64,000 bases of DNA from Paenibacillus sp. 1_12. GTDB taxonomy: Bacteria; Bacillota; Bacilli; Paenibacillales; NBRC-103111. The DNA is taken from positions 248,001-312,000 of the forward strand of contig NZ_FOTE01000002.1 of NCBI RefSeq assembly GCF_900114475.1, given 5' to 3'. Below the pieces are notes generated by a model that saw only the letters and a program-made list of their open reading frames with translations, made no database searches and was not told where the DNA came from. Of the stretch, positions 52,841 to 60,844 are shown in pieces; within the stretch, counting starts at the first letter, position 1; each line of letters opens with the position of its first letter. Position numbers and translations under genes: made by a program.

Positions 52841-54136
52841 ATGCAATCTAACAAGCTAGGATTGTATAAGAATAAAATACGGTCCGTCCCAACCCATAAT
52901 TCTGCGGAAAGCTCTGTTCAAATACGTAATGTTCCTGCAGGTCCATTGAGCCCAACCACTCTTTCTCCAAGCCGCGCTATTCCTCTACGTATCTTGATGG
53001 TCATTGATCAATTCAATATAGGTGGAACAGAAACCTACACACTTTCCTTAACCCGTGAGCTTCTGAAAAAAGGAGCTACTGTTGTCTTAGTCGGTAAAAA
53101 AGGAAAACTGCTAGGGCACTTTCTCGGACTGGGCTGTTCTTATTATGAATTAGACTTTGTTCTAGACACCTATGAGCCTGATTCGCAAAATAGGGAACTG
53201 TATATAAAATTCTTACAGTCCATCATAGCTGCGGAACGAATTGATCTGGTGCATGGTCATCAAATTCCTTCGGGAAGTATTGCTATCACCGCTGCGGATT
53301 GGATGAACGTCCCTTTTGTGTTCACAGTTCACGGCACCTACTATGACCCGGAATTCCTCCAATTGCTGCATAAATCCACGACCGTTACTTGTGTGAGTCC
53401 ATCCATACAACGTTTACTGGCATCGAAAGGACTAGATTCCACCCTGATCCCCAATGGGATCGATGTCATGGAATATCAGCCATATTCCACCTTTTATCGG
53501 AGACATCTGCGTCATAAACTTGCTATACCCCAGTATGCGACCGTAATCTTGTATGCAGGCCGTCTGTCTTGGGAAAAAGCGGATATTTGCGAGTACATGA
53601 TTCATATTACCTCAGCACTAAGATACACGAATGATCCGAATGTGCATCTGATCATTACTGGTGGAGGCAGCAAGCAAGAGAGCATTATCAAACTGGTCAA
53701 CAACCATCGTAAGCTGACAGATCATCCCTTTATTCATTACGTTGGTGAAGTTACCGATATGTGCGCTTACTACTGCATCAGCGATTATATTATCGGTACG
53801 GGACGAATAGCCTTAGAAGCTATGGCTTGTGAACGGCCCTTATTAGCGGTAGGTACACTTGGAGTATTGGGATTGGTGAAGCCGGAGCTTTACGAGAAAG
53901 CTTGGGACTCTTGGTTTGGCGATCATGATTGTCCGCAAATACTATCAGGAACCGTGCTCGCTAACCAGTTAAAGAGTATGCTGAGTCTGAATCAACAGCA
54001 AAGGTTGGATACTGTAAATGCTGGACGAAGGTTCGTGATGGATCACTTTCATATTTCACAAACGACCGAAAAACAGCTGAGCTTATACGATCAAGCTATC
54101 CAGTCGAAGTCTGCCCGGAACATTAACTTTATATGA
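52841..54136 (+). CDS. ytcC: Family 4 glycosyltransferase (YtcC-like)
   Basis: A 431-residue GT4 enzyme. Acceptor-domain start: LMVIDQFNIGGTETYTLSL. Donor domain: ILYAGRLSWEKADICEYMI, then GRIALEAMACERPLLAVG with the conserved Glu. A 60-residue Ser/Pro-rich N-terminus precedes the fold. The ATG at 52841 has AGGAGGTG 5 bases upstream. The CotS-like gene follows after 13 bases. It probably builds a spore-surface glycan. Confidence 0.85.
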   Translation: MQSNKLGLYKNKIRSVPTHNSAESSVQIRNVPAGPLSPTTLSPSRAIPLRILMVIDQFNIGGTETYTLSLTRELLKKGATVVLVGKKGKLLGHFLGLGCSYYELDFVLDTYEPDSQNRELYIKFLQSIIAAERIDLVHGHQIPSGSIAITAADWMNVPFVFTVHGTYYDPEFLQLLHKSTTVTCVSPSIQRLLASKGLDSTLIPNGIDVMEYQPYSTFYRRHLRHKLAIPQYATVILYAGRLSWEKADICEYMIHITSALRYTNDPNVHLIITGGGSKQESIIKLVNNHRKLTDHPFIHYVGEVTDMCAYYCISDYIIGTGRIALEAMACERPLLAVGTLGVLGLVKPELYEKAWDSWFGDHDCPQILSGTVLANQLKSMLSLNQQQRLDTVNAGRRFVMDHFHISQTTEKQLSLYDQAIQSKSARNINFI

Positions 54137-54149
54137 AGGAGTGATGGAA

Positions 54150-56147
54150 TTGGAGAACTATCAAATCGGTCCCTGGGACCATCTTACGAATACACTGCCT
54201 CCTGGTACTGTTCTGGAGCAATACGTTCCTCCTCAACTCGTAAAGATTGCGCAACAGGTGATGGAACAATACGAAATGCTTGTATTTGACATGCTGCTGA
54301 TTACATCCAAACCGGATAAAGGCGGTGCCATTTGGAAAATTAATACGGATCACGGCCCACGGAGTCTTAAGGTCTTGCACAGAGATCCCAAAAGAAGTCT
54401 GTTCAGTATCGGAGCCCAGCAATTTACGGTTGAGCAAGGTGCCAAGGTACCTGCCTTGATTCCTAATAAAGAAAACACACTATATGTTGAAGCCGGAGGC
54501 AAGCTATGGATCGTGACCGAATGGATTGAACCTCTGCAGCAGGTCTCGAAAATCGATCTGGAAGGTGCAGTCACGCTTTGCTACGGTCTTGGAGAGTTTC
54601 ATAAGCATTCCCAAGGATACGTGCCTCCATTTGGTGCGGCCAAATCTTCACGCTTATACGGATGGTCCAACAATTACGAGAAAATCATAGCCAAGATCGG
54701 ATGGTTTGAGGACATCGCTACCGTCTATCGTGGAATCCCATCAAGTGAACGTTTGCTATCAGTTATCGATGAGTTTAAAAAACAGGCTCATGACATATTC
54801 GCTCGTTTCCAAGCATCGCCTTATTTCAAAATGATAACCAAAGGCGAGAAGTACTGGGGATTTGCTCATCAGGACTACGGCTGGTCCAACGGTCAGATGG
54901 GACCAGGTGGGATATGGGTTATTGACCTGGATGGAGTCGCTTACGATCTGCCCTTCCGTGATTTACGTAAATTGATAACAAGTACCATGGATGATATGGG
55001 TAACTGGGATTTGAACTGGATTCGTGGAATGATTGGCGCTTACCACCAGGCTAATCCAATTGATCAAGATATGTTTGAACTCTTATGGATCGATATGGCG
55101 TTTCCTAACGAATTTTACAAGCATATCAAAGAGATCGTATTTGACCCGAATTTATTTTTGCAGTATGAGCTTGAGCCTATTCTGTCGCGGGTATTGGCAA
55201 CAGAAACCAGTAAATGGCAGGCCTTAACCGAACTTGAGCAGGACAAAGCAAATTACATGCCTGCACAGTACTCAACGGAGGAATTTGAATCCACATGGGA
55301 AATTGTGCGTAAGGATCCTATTCAACAAGGCATTAAACTTCCTATGGGCATTGATATACCGCAACAGAATTGGGCTGCTTTCGAAATCACGCTTCCGCAG
55401 CAGGAACAGGAGCAAGATGCTATCCCCGTTTCCGATGCTGATTTCATTGAACATCAGCTTGATGACATTCCTGTTTTCGATGCTGGTTTCTCTGCACAGC
55501 AGCTTGATGACATTCCTGTTTTCGATGCTGATTTCACCGCACATCAGCTTGATGACATTCCTGTTTTCGATGCAGATTTCACTGCACAGCAGCTTGATGA
55601 CATTCCTGTTTTCGATGCTGATTTCACTGCACAGCAGCTCGATGACATTCCTGTTTTTGATTCTGATTTTGATGAACAGCAGTATGCTCAAATTTTCGAT
55701 CCGACCTATATATCGGACCCAAATACTACAGCTATCCTTGAACATTCTGATTCCTTTAATCCATTCACACATGCACCACTTTTATATGAGCCAGCAGGAG
55801 CGCCTATCCTTTATTCCCCATCTGCGGTTGGAGTTCAGACGCAAGCTGCAAATACGAACACACAAACTGACAGCAGCATAGCTGTACAGCCTCCTATTAA
55901 TGAACAAGGACCTATTGTCATTCAAATTCCTAAACCTTCCCGATCTACGAAAAAAATCAAAAAAGTAGTTGTTAAGAGAAAACGGAAAATCCGCAAAAAC
56001 CTAGTAAAGCCACGCCCCGTTCCCAAACTGAGGATCGTTAAAAAGCTAAAGAAAACAACGGTGAAGAAAGCTTTACAACAACCCATAGCTAAAAAGAAAA
56101 TTGCGCTTAAGAAAAAACAAAAATCAAAGTCGCAAAAGATAGCCTGA
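54150..56147 (+). CDS. CotS-family kinase-like protein with acidic repeats and basic tail
   Basis: A 665-residue three-part protein. Residues 1-380 form a CotS-like kinase fold (GAIWKINTDHGPRSLKVLHR, WIVTEWIEP, WGFAHQDYGWSNGQM, VIDLDGVAYDLPFRDL). Six tandem 15-residue repeats follow (about 425-514), of the type IPVFDADFTAQQLDD. After a Pro/Ala/Thr region comes a Lys/Arg-rich tail (about 590-665) with KKIKKVVVKRKRKIRK. The fold part is longer than most CotS proteins only through these additions. The TTG at 54150 is 8 bases from AAGGAG; the ATG two codons earlier is too close. Confidence 0.87.
   Translation: MENYQIGPWDHLTNTLPPGTVLEQYVPPQLVKIAQQVMEQYEMLVFDMLLITSKPDKGGAIWKINTDHGPRSLKVLHRDPKRSLFSIGAQQFTVEQGAKVPALIPNKENTLYVEAGGKLWIVTEWIEPLQQVSKIDLEGAVTLCYGLGEFHKHSQGYVPPFGAAKSSRLYGWSNNYEKIIAKIGWFEDIATVYRGIPSSERLLSVIDEFKKQAHDIFARFQASPYFKMITKGEKYWGFAHQDYGWSNGQMGPGGIWVIDLDGVAYDLPFRDLRKLITSTMDDMGNWDLNWIRGMIGAYHQANPIDQDMFELLWIDMAFPNEFYKHIKEIVFDPNLFLQYELEPILSRVLATETSKWQALTELEQDKANYMPAQYSTEEFESTWEIVRKDPIQQGIKLPMGIDIPQQNWAAFEITLPQQEQEQDAIPVSDADFIEHQLDDIPVFDAGFSAQQLDDIPVFDADFTAHQLDDIPVFDADFTAQQLDDIPVFDADFTAQQLDDIPVFDSDFDEQQYAQIFDPTYISDPNTTAILEHSDSFNPFTHAPLLYEPAGAPILYSPSAVGVQTQAANTNTQTDSSIAVQPPINEQGPIVIQIPKPSRSTKKIKKVVVKRKRKIRKNLVKPRPVPKLRIVKKLKKTTVKKALQQPIAKKKIALKKKQKSKSQKIA
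55422..55691 (+). repeat. Six tandem 45-base repeats in the CotS-like gene
   Basis: Six in-frame 45-bp units starting at 55422, 55467, 55512, 55557, 55602 and 55647. Consensus peptide IPVFDADFTAQQLDD. Units 2-5 are nearly identical in DNA, which points to recent unequal duplication; units 1 and 6 are diverged. Confidence 0.95.
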
Positions 56148-56159
56148 TCTTAAATGAAA

Positions 56160-56232
56160 GCTTACGCAGCTAGTTTTCTTCGAAAACTCTAAGTGAATGC
56201 TTACGCAGCTAGTTTTCTTCGAAAACTCTAAG
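56160..56232 (+). repeat. Two tandem hairpin repeats before cotSA
   Basis: Two 34-base units (56160-56193 and 56199-56232, period 39). Each carries GCTTACGCAGCT, then AGTTTTC-TTC-GAAAACT (7-bp stem) and CTAAG. The last unit runs into AAGGAGGG, the cotSA SD. It is the cleanest copy of the family also seen before accC and spoIIIAH. Confidence 0.85.
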
Positions 56233-56245
56233 GAGGGATAGACTA

Positions 56246-57388
56246 ATGAATATTTTAATGATTTGTACTGAAAAGCTGCCTGTTCCCAACATTAGAGGCG
56301 GTGCCATTCAAACTTATATCTGTGGAGTCGCTTCGCTATTAAGCAAGCATCACAGGATCACAATCCTCGGAAGAACGGACCCAGATTTGCCTAACGAAGA
56401 AGTGAGTGAAGGAATCCGCTATGTCCGTGTAAATTCAGATGGAGTGTTGGACGTTTATTTACAAGAGGTGAGACACTTCCTCTCACAGAATCAGGAGCAT
56501 TATGATATCATTCATATCTTCAATCGTCCGAAGCTCATTGCTCCGGTTCATGATCTTGCACCTGACGCTAGAATTATACTAAGTATGCATAACGATATGT
56601 TTAATCCTATTAAAATCAGCAAAGCCGAGGGCAGCAAAGCCATTGAGCTGGCTGAACGGATTATTACTATTAGCAATTATATTGGCAGCGCAATTTACGA
56701 TTATTTCCCTCAAGTGGAACCAAAACTGAAAACGATCTATTCCGGGGTTGATTTAAGCAAGTTTGCCCCTTGGACCGAATCCCAATATTCACTACAAGCT
56801 AGAGAAAGTATTAGAACGGAGCACAACATTACATCCAAAAAGGTGATCCTCTTTGTGGGCAGATTATCCCGTAACAAAGGTCCACACGTTCTGGTCCGTG
56901 CTATGTCTCATCTCCAGCATTCAGATGCTGTGCTTGTGATTGTGGGTGGTGCTTGGTATAGCGATAATACGATGAGTGATTATATAGCTTATGTCCGCGC
57001 ACTTGCCGAGCGTTCACCGATACCAGTAATCACAACCGGATACGTTCAAGCTCACGATGTTCATCGTTGGTTCTGCGCGAGTGATTTGTTTGTATGCACT
57101 TCCATCTGGCAGGAGCCACTGGCAAGGGTCCACTACGAAGCCATGGCTGCTGGTCTCCCCTTTCTCACGACCAATCGGGGTGGCAATCCGGAAATTGTGA
57201 GAAACAATAATGGTATCCTAATAACGAATCCAGAGGACCCGCTTGAATATGCGCATCATCTTAATCAGCTGTTATCTGATCCCCAGGGTTCTCGTCAAAT
57301 GGGCCTGAATGGTCGACGTATGGTCGAGCAGCATTTCACTTGGCAACGAGTTGCTAATGACATTTTGTCCGTCTGGGAAGGCAAATAA
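56246..57388 (+). CDS. cotSA: Spore coat glycosyltransferase, CotSA-like (GT4)
   Basis: A 380-residue GT4 enzyme. N-terminal: CTEKLPVPNIRGGAIQTYI. Donor domain: ILFVGRLSRNKGPHVLVRAM. Catalytic Glu region: EPLARVHYEAMAAGLPFLTT. It is equivalent to CotSA, which sits by CotS in B. subtilis. The hairpin repeat leads directly into its SD, so expression relative to the upstream cotS gene may be tuned. Confidence 0.87.
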   Translation: MNILMICTEKLPVPNIRGGAIQTYICGVASLLSKHHRITILGRTDPDLPNEEVSEGIRYVRVNSDGVLDVYLQEVRHFLSQNQEHYDIIHIFNRPKLIAPVHDLAPDARIILSMHNDMFNPIKISKAEGSKAIELAERIITISNYIGSAIYDYFPQVEPKLKTIYSGVDLSKFAPWTESQYSLQARESIRTEHNITSKKVILFVGRLSRNKGPHVLVRAMSHLQHSDAVLVIVGGAWYSDNTMSDYIAYVRALAERSPIPVITTGYVQAHDVHRWFCASDLFVCTSIWQEPLARVHYEAMAAGLPFLTTNRGGNPEIVRNNNGILITNPEDPLEYAHHLNQLLSDPQGSRQMGLNGRRMVEQHFTWQRVANDILSVWEGK

Positions 57389-57414
57389 CAGTTCATTAAG
57401 ACTTAGTTCCTAAA

Positions 57415-57442
57415 CTGAACCTCCTAATGACAGGAGGTTCAG
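57415..57442 (+). terminator. Hairpin after cotSA
   Basis: CTGAACCTCCT and AGGAGGTTCAG form an 11-bp stem with a 6-base loop, followed by CTTTAGG. The T-tract is weak, but the stem is strong and is placed 27 bases after the stop. Confidence 0.6.
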
Positions 57443-57528
57443 CTTTAGGGCTGACACTTCCGCTCAATCCGTCCTTTATGCTCAACACTACACTTACATA
57501 GTCTTGATAGCGGCACTCCCCATAAACG

Positions 57529-57562
57529 AGCAATCAACCCGGCACAGTCCGGGTTGATTGCT
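57529..57562. terminator. Long hairpin between convergent genes
   Basis: AGCAATCAACCCGG and CCGGGTTGATTGCT form a perfect 14-bp stem with a 6-base loop. It lies 65 bases after the stop of the acidic gene on the minus strand and follows the cotSA hairpin. The flanks are not T-rich, so it may stop either transcript only partially. Nothing else is seen in 57443-57626. Confidence 0.5.
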
Positions 57563-57626
57563 ACTGCTAGACCATTCATGTTCAACACCGTAAGAATTTA
57601 AAAGACATCGCCGTTGTCCCAACTTC

Positions 57627-58283
57627 TTAGTCGTCGCTGTCGTCTTCATTTTCGTGTTCATCATCATCATCGTCATCGTCATCGTCTTCATCTTCATCTT
57701 CATCTTCATCTTCGTCTTCGTCTTTGTCTTCATCTTCATCTTCATCTTCGTCTTCATCTTCATCTTCATCTTCATCTTCATCTTCATCTTCATCTTCATC
57801 TTCATCTTCGTCTTCATTTTCATCATCGTCTTCGTCTTCGTCTTCATTTTCGTCTTCATTTTCGTCTTCGTCTTCATCTTCGTCTTCATTTTCATCTTCA
57901 TCTTCGTCTTCATCTTCGTCTTCATTTTCATCTTCGTCTTTATTTTCGTCTTCATCTTCATTTTCATCTTTATCTTCATCTTCGTGTTCATCATCGTCTT
58001 CGTCTTTGTCTTCTTCGACGGCTTCCAGTTTTCCAGTTTCTATATCCATCTCAACGTTATAACCGTTTTCAAATTCCACTTCAATTTTCTCCACTTGACT
58101 CCAATCTACACCGCTCAATATATTGCTTATGGCTGCTTCTCTCGATAAGGGCGGAGCATCGTCATCTTCTCCCTCTACCAGAGAATAATCATATTTCTCA
58201 CCTTTCAAATATTCCACCTTCATTTCTACAACCTCAGGATGGTTTTCTAACATTAGCTTCACTTGATCTGCCAGTGACACCAC
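57627..58283 (-). CDS. Protein with long Asp/Glu repeat tail
   Basis: Not recognised. The 218 residues comprise an N-terminal domain of about 90 residues (SLADQVKLMLENHPEVVEMK, then VDWSQVEKIEVEFENGYNVE) followed by about 115 residues almost entirely of Glu, Asp and scattered Asn, Lys and His. The tail is coded by a GAAGAT-type microsatellite. The GTG at 58283 is chosen because GAAGGG lies 7 bases upstream; an ATG 11 codons earlier has no SD and would leave a very short leader from the sigma-K -10. It may be a mineral- or cation-binding coat protein, by inference from context. Confidence 0.7.
   Translation of the reverse strand: MVSLADQVKLMLENHPEVVEMKVEYLKGEKYDYSLVEGEDDDAPPLSREAAISNILSGVDWSQVEKIEVEFENGYNVEMDIETGKLEAVEEDKDEDDDEHEDEDKDENEDEDENKDEDENEDEDEDEDEDENEDEDEDEDENEDENEDEDEDDDENEDEDEDEDEDEDEDEDEDEDEDEDEDEDEDKDEDEDEDEDEDEDDDDDDDDDEHENEDDSDD
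57640..58015 (-). repeat. GAA/GAT microsatellite coding the acidic tail
   Basis: About 370 bases of imperfect hexanucleotide repeats (GAAGAT, GACGAA and variants on the minus strand). The repeat lengths keep frame, so copy-number changes would alter tail length rather than truncate the protein. Confidence 0.9.
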
Positions 58284-58328
58284 AATCATTCCCTTCGTTT
58301 CTATTTTGAAATTCATCAGGTTTCTCTG

Positions 58329-58337
58329 TATTCTATG
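58329..58337 (-). promoter_or_regulatory. Sigma-K -10 candidate of the acidic-tail gene
   Basis: CATAGAATA on the minus strand fits the sigma-K -10 CATAnnnTA exactly. A partial -35 (tACa) is present with a spacer of 15 instead of 16. The predicted transcript start is about 40 bases before the GTG. Confidence 0.45.
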
Positions 58338-58450
58338 ATTCTCTAATCATATTGTATAGGCAGTAGATAGAGTAAAAAGGCGGATTTCAGTTGATCATAT
58401 TGCCTTTACTGATCATAGCGCATATTTTTCTATGAACTTCTAAACGCCCT

Positions 58451-58479
58451 AACAAATAGAACGCATTATTCATAAATTA
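58451..58479 (+). promoter_or_regulatory. Sigma-K promoter of the ytdA-ytcA-ytcB genes
   Basis: AACA (mACm) at 58451-58454, a 16-base spacer, and CATAAATTA at 58471-58479 match the sigma-K consensus mACm-N16-CATAnnnTA in full. It is 34 bases before ytdA, consistent with late mother-cell expression. Confidence 0.65.
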
Positions 58480-58512
58480 ATAATAAATTCATATTAGTAA
58501 GGAGCTTACCTT

Positions 58513-59493
58513 ATGAAGGGATTAATTCTATGTGCAGGTAAAGGCACCAGGCTCTACCCCTTTTCAGAAACAACGCCAAAAGTGTTACTCCCCTTAGCCA
58601 ACAAGCCTATTCTCTATTATTGCATTGAACAGTTGGTTAAATTACAAATACGTGAGATTGGAATTGTGATACGTCCTGAGCACTTGGCGATTTTTATGAA
58701 AGAGATTGGCACAGGTGAACGGTGGAATTTGGAAATCACCTATATTCATCAGTGTCAACCCTTGGGAATTTCAAATGCTGTACTGCAGGCCGAATCTTTC
58801 ATTTTAGATGAACCCTTCGTCTTGTTATTAGGAGATAACCTGATTAGCGAGTCACTAGAGCCTTTATGTCAAGCTATTCTTTATGAGCACCATGAAGTGG
58901 CGATTATGCTGAGAAATGTTGCGAATCCTCACGATTTTGGTATTGCGGAGATCATAGGGAATCGAATCATAGGCCTTGAGGAAAAGCCCTTGACACCTAA
59001 GTCTAACCTCGCCGTGCTGGGTGCATATGCTTTTAAACCTGACATATTTAAGGCTATGCATGCAATACGCCCCTCTTCGAGAGGTGAATATGAAATTACA
59101 GATGCGATTTCGTGGATGATTGATCACGGCTATTCGGCAGTCTTCCACAAGACCGAACAAAACTATTCGGATGTGGGAACGATGGAACGATGGCTTGAAG
59201 CAAATCACTGGATGTTGGACCAGATGGACGCTGACGGATTACTGAATGCGAAAAAACACTTCGGCGAGTCCATTATCATCCCTCCTGTACTCATTGATCC
59301 CAGCTCCACATTAAGGAACTGCATCATCGGTCCTTATGTAACCATTGGCCCGCAAGTAAAGCTGGACGGCTGCCACATGGAGAACAGCATTATACTGGAA
59401 GGGCTTGAGCTATTTGATACAGGAACTATCATAAGTAACGCCATTCTCGGTCCTCAATTGATGTACATGCAGACAGCCAGGGGGAACAACTGA
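58513..59493 (+). CDS. ytdA: Sugar-phosphate nucleotidyltransferase (YtdA-like)
   Basis: A 326-residue nucleotidyltransferase. The signature is MKGLILCAGKGTRLYPFS with TPKVLLPLANKP; LLLGDNLI carries a metal Asp, and a C-terminal left-handed beta-helix follows (about 245-320). It resembles RmlA/UGPase-type enzymes that make NDP-glucose. The stop overlaps the next ATG as TGATG. The product probably feeds YtcA and YtcB. Confidence 0.88.
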   Translation: MKGLILCAGKGTRLYPFSETTPKVLLPLANKPILYYCIEQLVKLQIREIGIVIRPEHLAIFMKEIGTGERWNLEITYIHQCQPLGISNAVLQAESFILDEPFVLLLGDNLISESLEPLCQAILYEHHEVAIMLRNVANPHDFGIAEIIGNRIIGLEEKPLTPKSNLAVLGAYAFKPDIFKAMHAIRPSSRGEYEITDAISWMIDHGYSAVFHKTEQNYSDVGTMERWLEANHWMLDQMDADGLLNAKKHFGESIIIPPVLIDPSSTLRNCIIGPYVTIGPQVKLDGCHMENSIILEGLELFDTGTIISNAILGPQLMYMQTARGNN

Positions 59494-60791
59494 TGAATAT
59501 TCTGATTATGGGGATGGGCTATGTCGGCGTGACTACAGCTTTGCTGCTTGCTGAGCTTGGTTGGTATGTAACGGGGTTGGATCCGAATGAGTCAAAGATC
59601 CGAATGCTGAGTCACGGCACACTCCCCTTTTATGAGCCAGGCTTGGATGAATTACTAAGAAAACATTTGGCTACGCGCAGGATCACATTTACCTCAGAAT
59701 CAGACACGGCTGTCTACGATAATGAAATCATCTTCCTGTGTGTAGGTACCCCCTCCGGCAATGATGGCAGCGCCGACCTGCAGTTTATAAAGGAAGCAGC
59801 TGAAAGTATTGGCATGCGCATGCAAGGATACAAGCTGATTGTTATCAAAAGCACAGTTCCTGTAGGTACCAACGAACAAGTAGTCCAATGGATCACCCAA
59901 GCCCAGACTTCAGCGATTCCTTTTGACGTGATTTCTAATCCTGAATTTCTAAGAGAAGGCAGTGCATTACAGGATGCGCTTGAGCCTGATCGGATTATTA
60001 TTGGCAGCGAAAATGACCAAGCCACAGTGCTGATTCAAACTCTTTATAAGAAATTAAGCAGTCCTGTTGTGGTTACCAAGCCCAAAACAGCTGAACTGAT
60101 CAAATACGCTGCTAATGCCTTTTTGGCTACGAAAATCTCATATATGAATGAATTGGCAAGATTGTGTACGAAGATGGGCGTGAATATTGCCGATGTTGCA
60201 GTCGGTGTAGGGATGGATCATCGGATTGGGCCACACTTTTTAAGAGCAGGTATCGGATATGGAGGCTCCTGCTTTCCCAAAGATATCCATGCACTAAGAT
60301 TTGCCGCTCGTGAGCATGACGTTGACCTAACGATTTTGGAAAAGGTAGTGCAGGTCAATAAGACGCAAGCTGTTTATTTTATGGACATTTGGGAGCAGCT
60401 TCTAGGCTCATTTACCGGAAAAACAATCGCGGTCCTCGGCATTTCTTTTAAACCGGACACCGATGATATCAGAGAAGCACCAGCGATCGGCATCATTACC
60501 AAATTGCTGGAAAACTCTGCTGTTGTTAAAGTCCACGATCCGATAGCCAAGCTTCCGATCCATATGTTGTCCGAACAGCTGCAGCAGTTCGAATCCGTGG
60601 AGGAAACCATGCAAGATTGCGATGCTGTCATCCTATGCTCGGAATGGAAGCAGTATATAGCAATGGACTGGGGACAATTAAGGAGCCGCTTGAGGCAGCC
60701 TTACCTGTTTGATGGACGAAATATGCTGGACGGCGCGAAATTAACTTCACAGGGCTATCATTATTCGGGCATTGGCATGAGTATGGGTTGA
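59493..60791 (+). CDS. ytcA: UDP-glucose/GDP-mannose dehydrogenase (YtcA-like)
   Basis: A 432-residue NAD-dependent enzyme that oxidises a UDP-hexose to the uronate. Rossmann motif ILIMGMGYVGVTTALLLAE, active-site Cys in GYGGSCFPKDIHAL (about 260), and C-terminal LGISFKPDTDDIREAP. It is translationally coupled to ytdA through the TGATG overlap. In the locus it would supply an acidic sugar for the coat glycan. Confidence 0.93.
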   Translation: MNILIMGMGYVGVTTALLLAELGWYVTGLDPNESKIRMLSHGTLPFYEPGLDELLRKHLATRRITFTSESDTAVYDNEIIFLCVGTPSGNDGSADLQFIKEAAESIGMRMQGYKLIVIKSTVPVGTNEQVVQWITQAQTSAIPFDVISNPEFLREGSALQDALEPDRIIIGSENDQATVLIQTLYKKLSSPVVVTKPKTAELIKYAANAFLATKISYMNELARLCTKMGVNIADVAVGVGMDHRIGPHFLRAGIGYGGSCFPKDIHALRFAAREHDVDLTILEKVVQVNKTQAVYFMDIWEQLLGSFTGKTIAVLGISFKPDTDDIREAPAIGIITKLLENSAVVKVHDPIAKLPIHMLSEQLQQFESVEETMQDCDAVILCSEWKQYIAMDWGQLRSRLRQPYLFDGRNMLDGAKLTSQGYHYSGIGMSMG

Positions 60792-60844
60792 GATACAGAA
60801 ATAAAATAATGTTTCGTAAATAAATCAGCAAAAGGAGGATATGT

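Noticed and set aside
55234-55881. Second long open frame in another frame of the CotS-like gene
   Set aside because: It is a shadow created by the 45-base repeats; the main frame has family motifs throughout.
57640-58015. CRISPR-like regular repeats
   Set aside because: The repeats are 3-6 bases, in frame and coding, with no spacers, so this is a coding microsatellite.
57614-58309. Plus-strand open frames rich in His/Leu, Ile/Phe or Ser opposite the acidic gene
   Set aside because: They are mirror products of the GAA/GAT repeat, have low-complexity composition, and lack SD sites; the minus-strand frame has a normal N-terminal domain.
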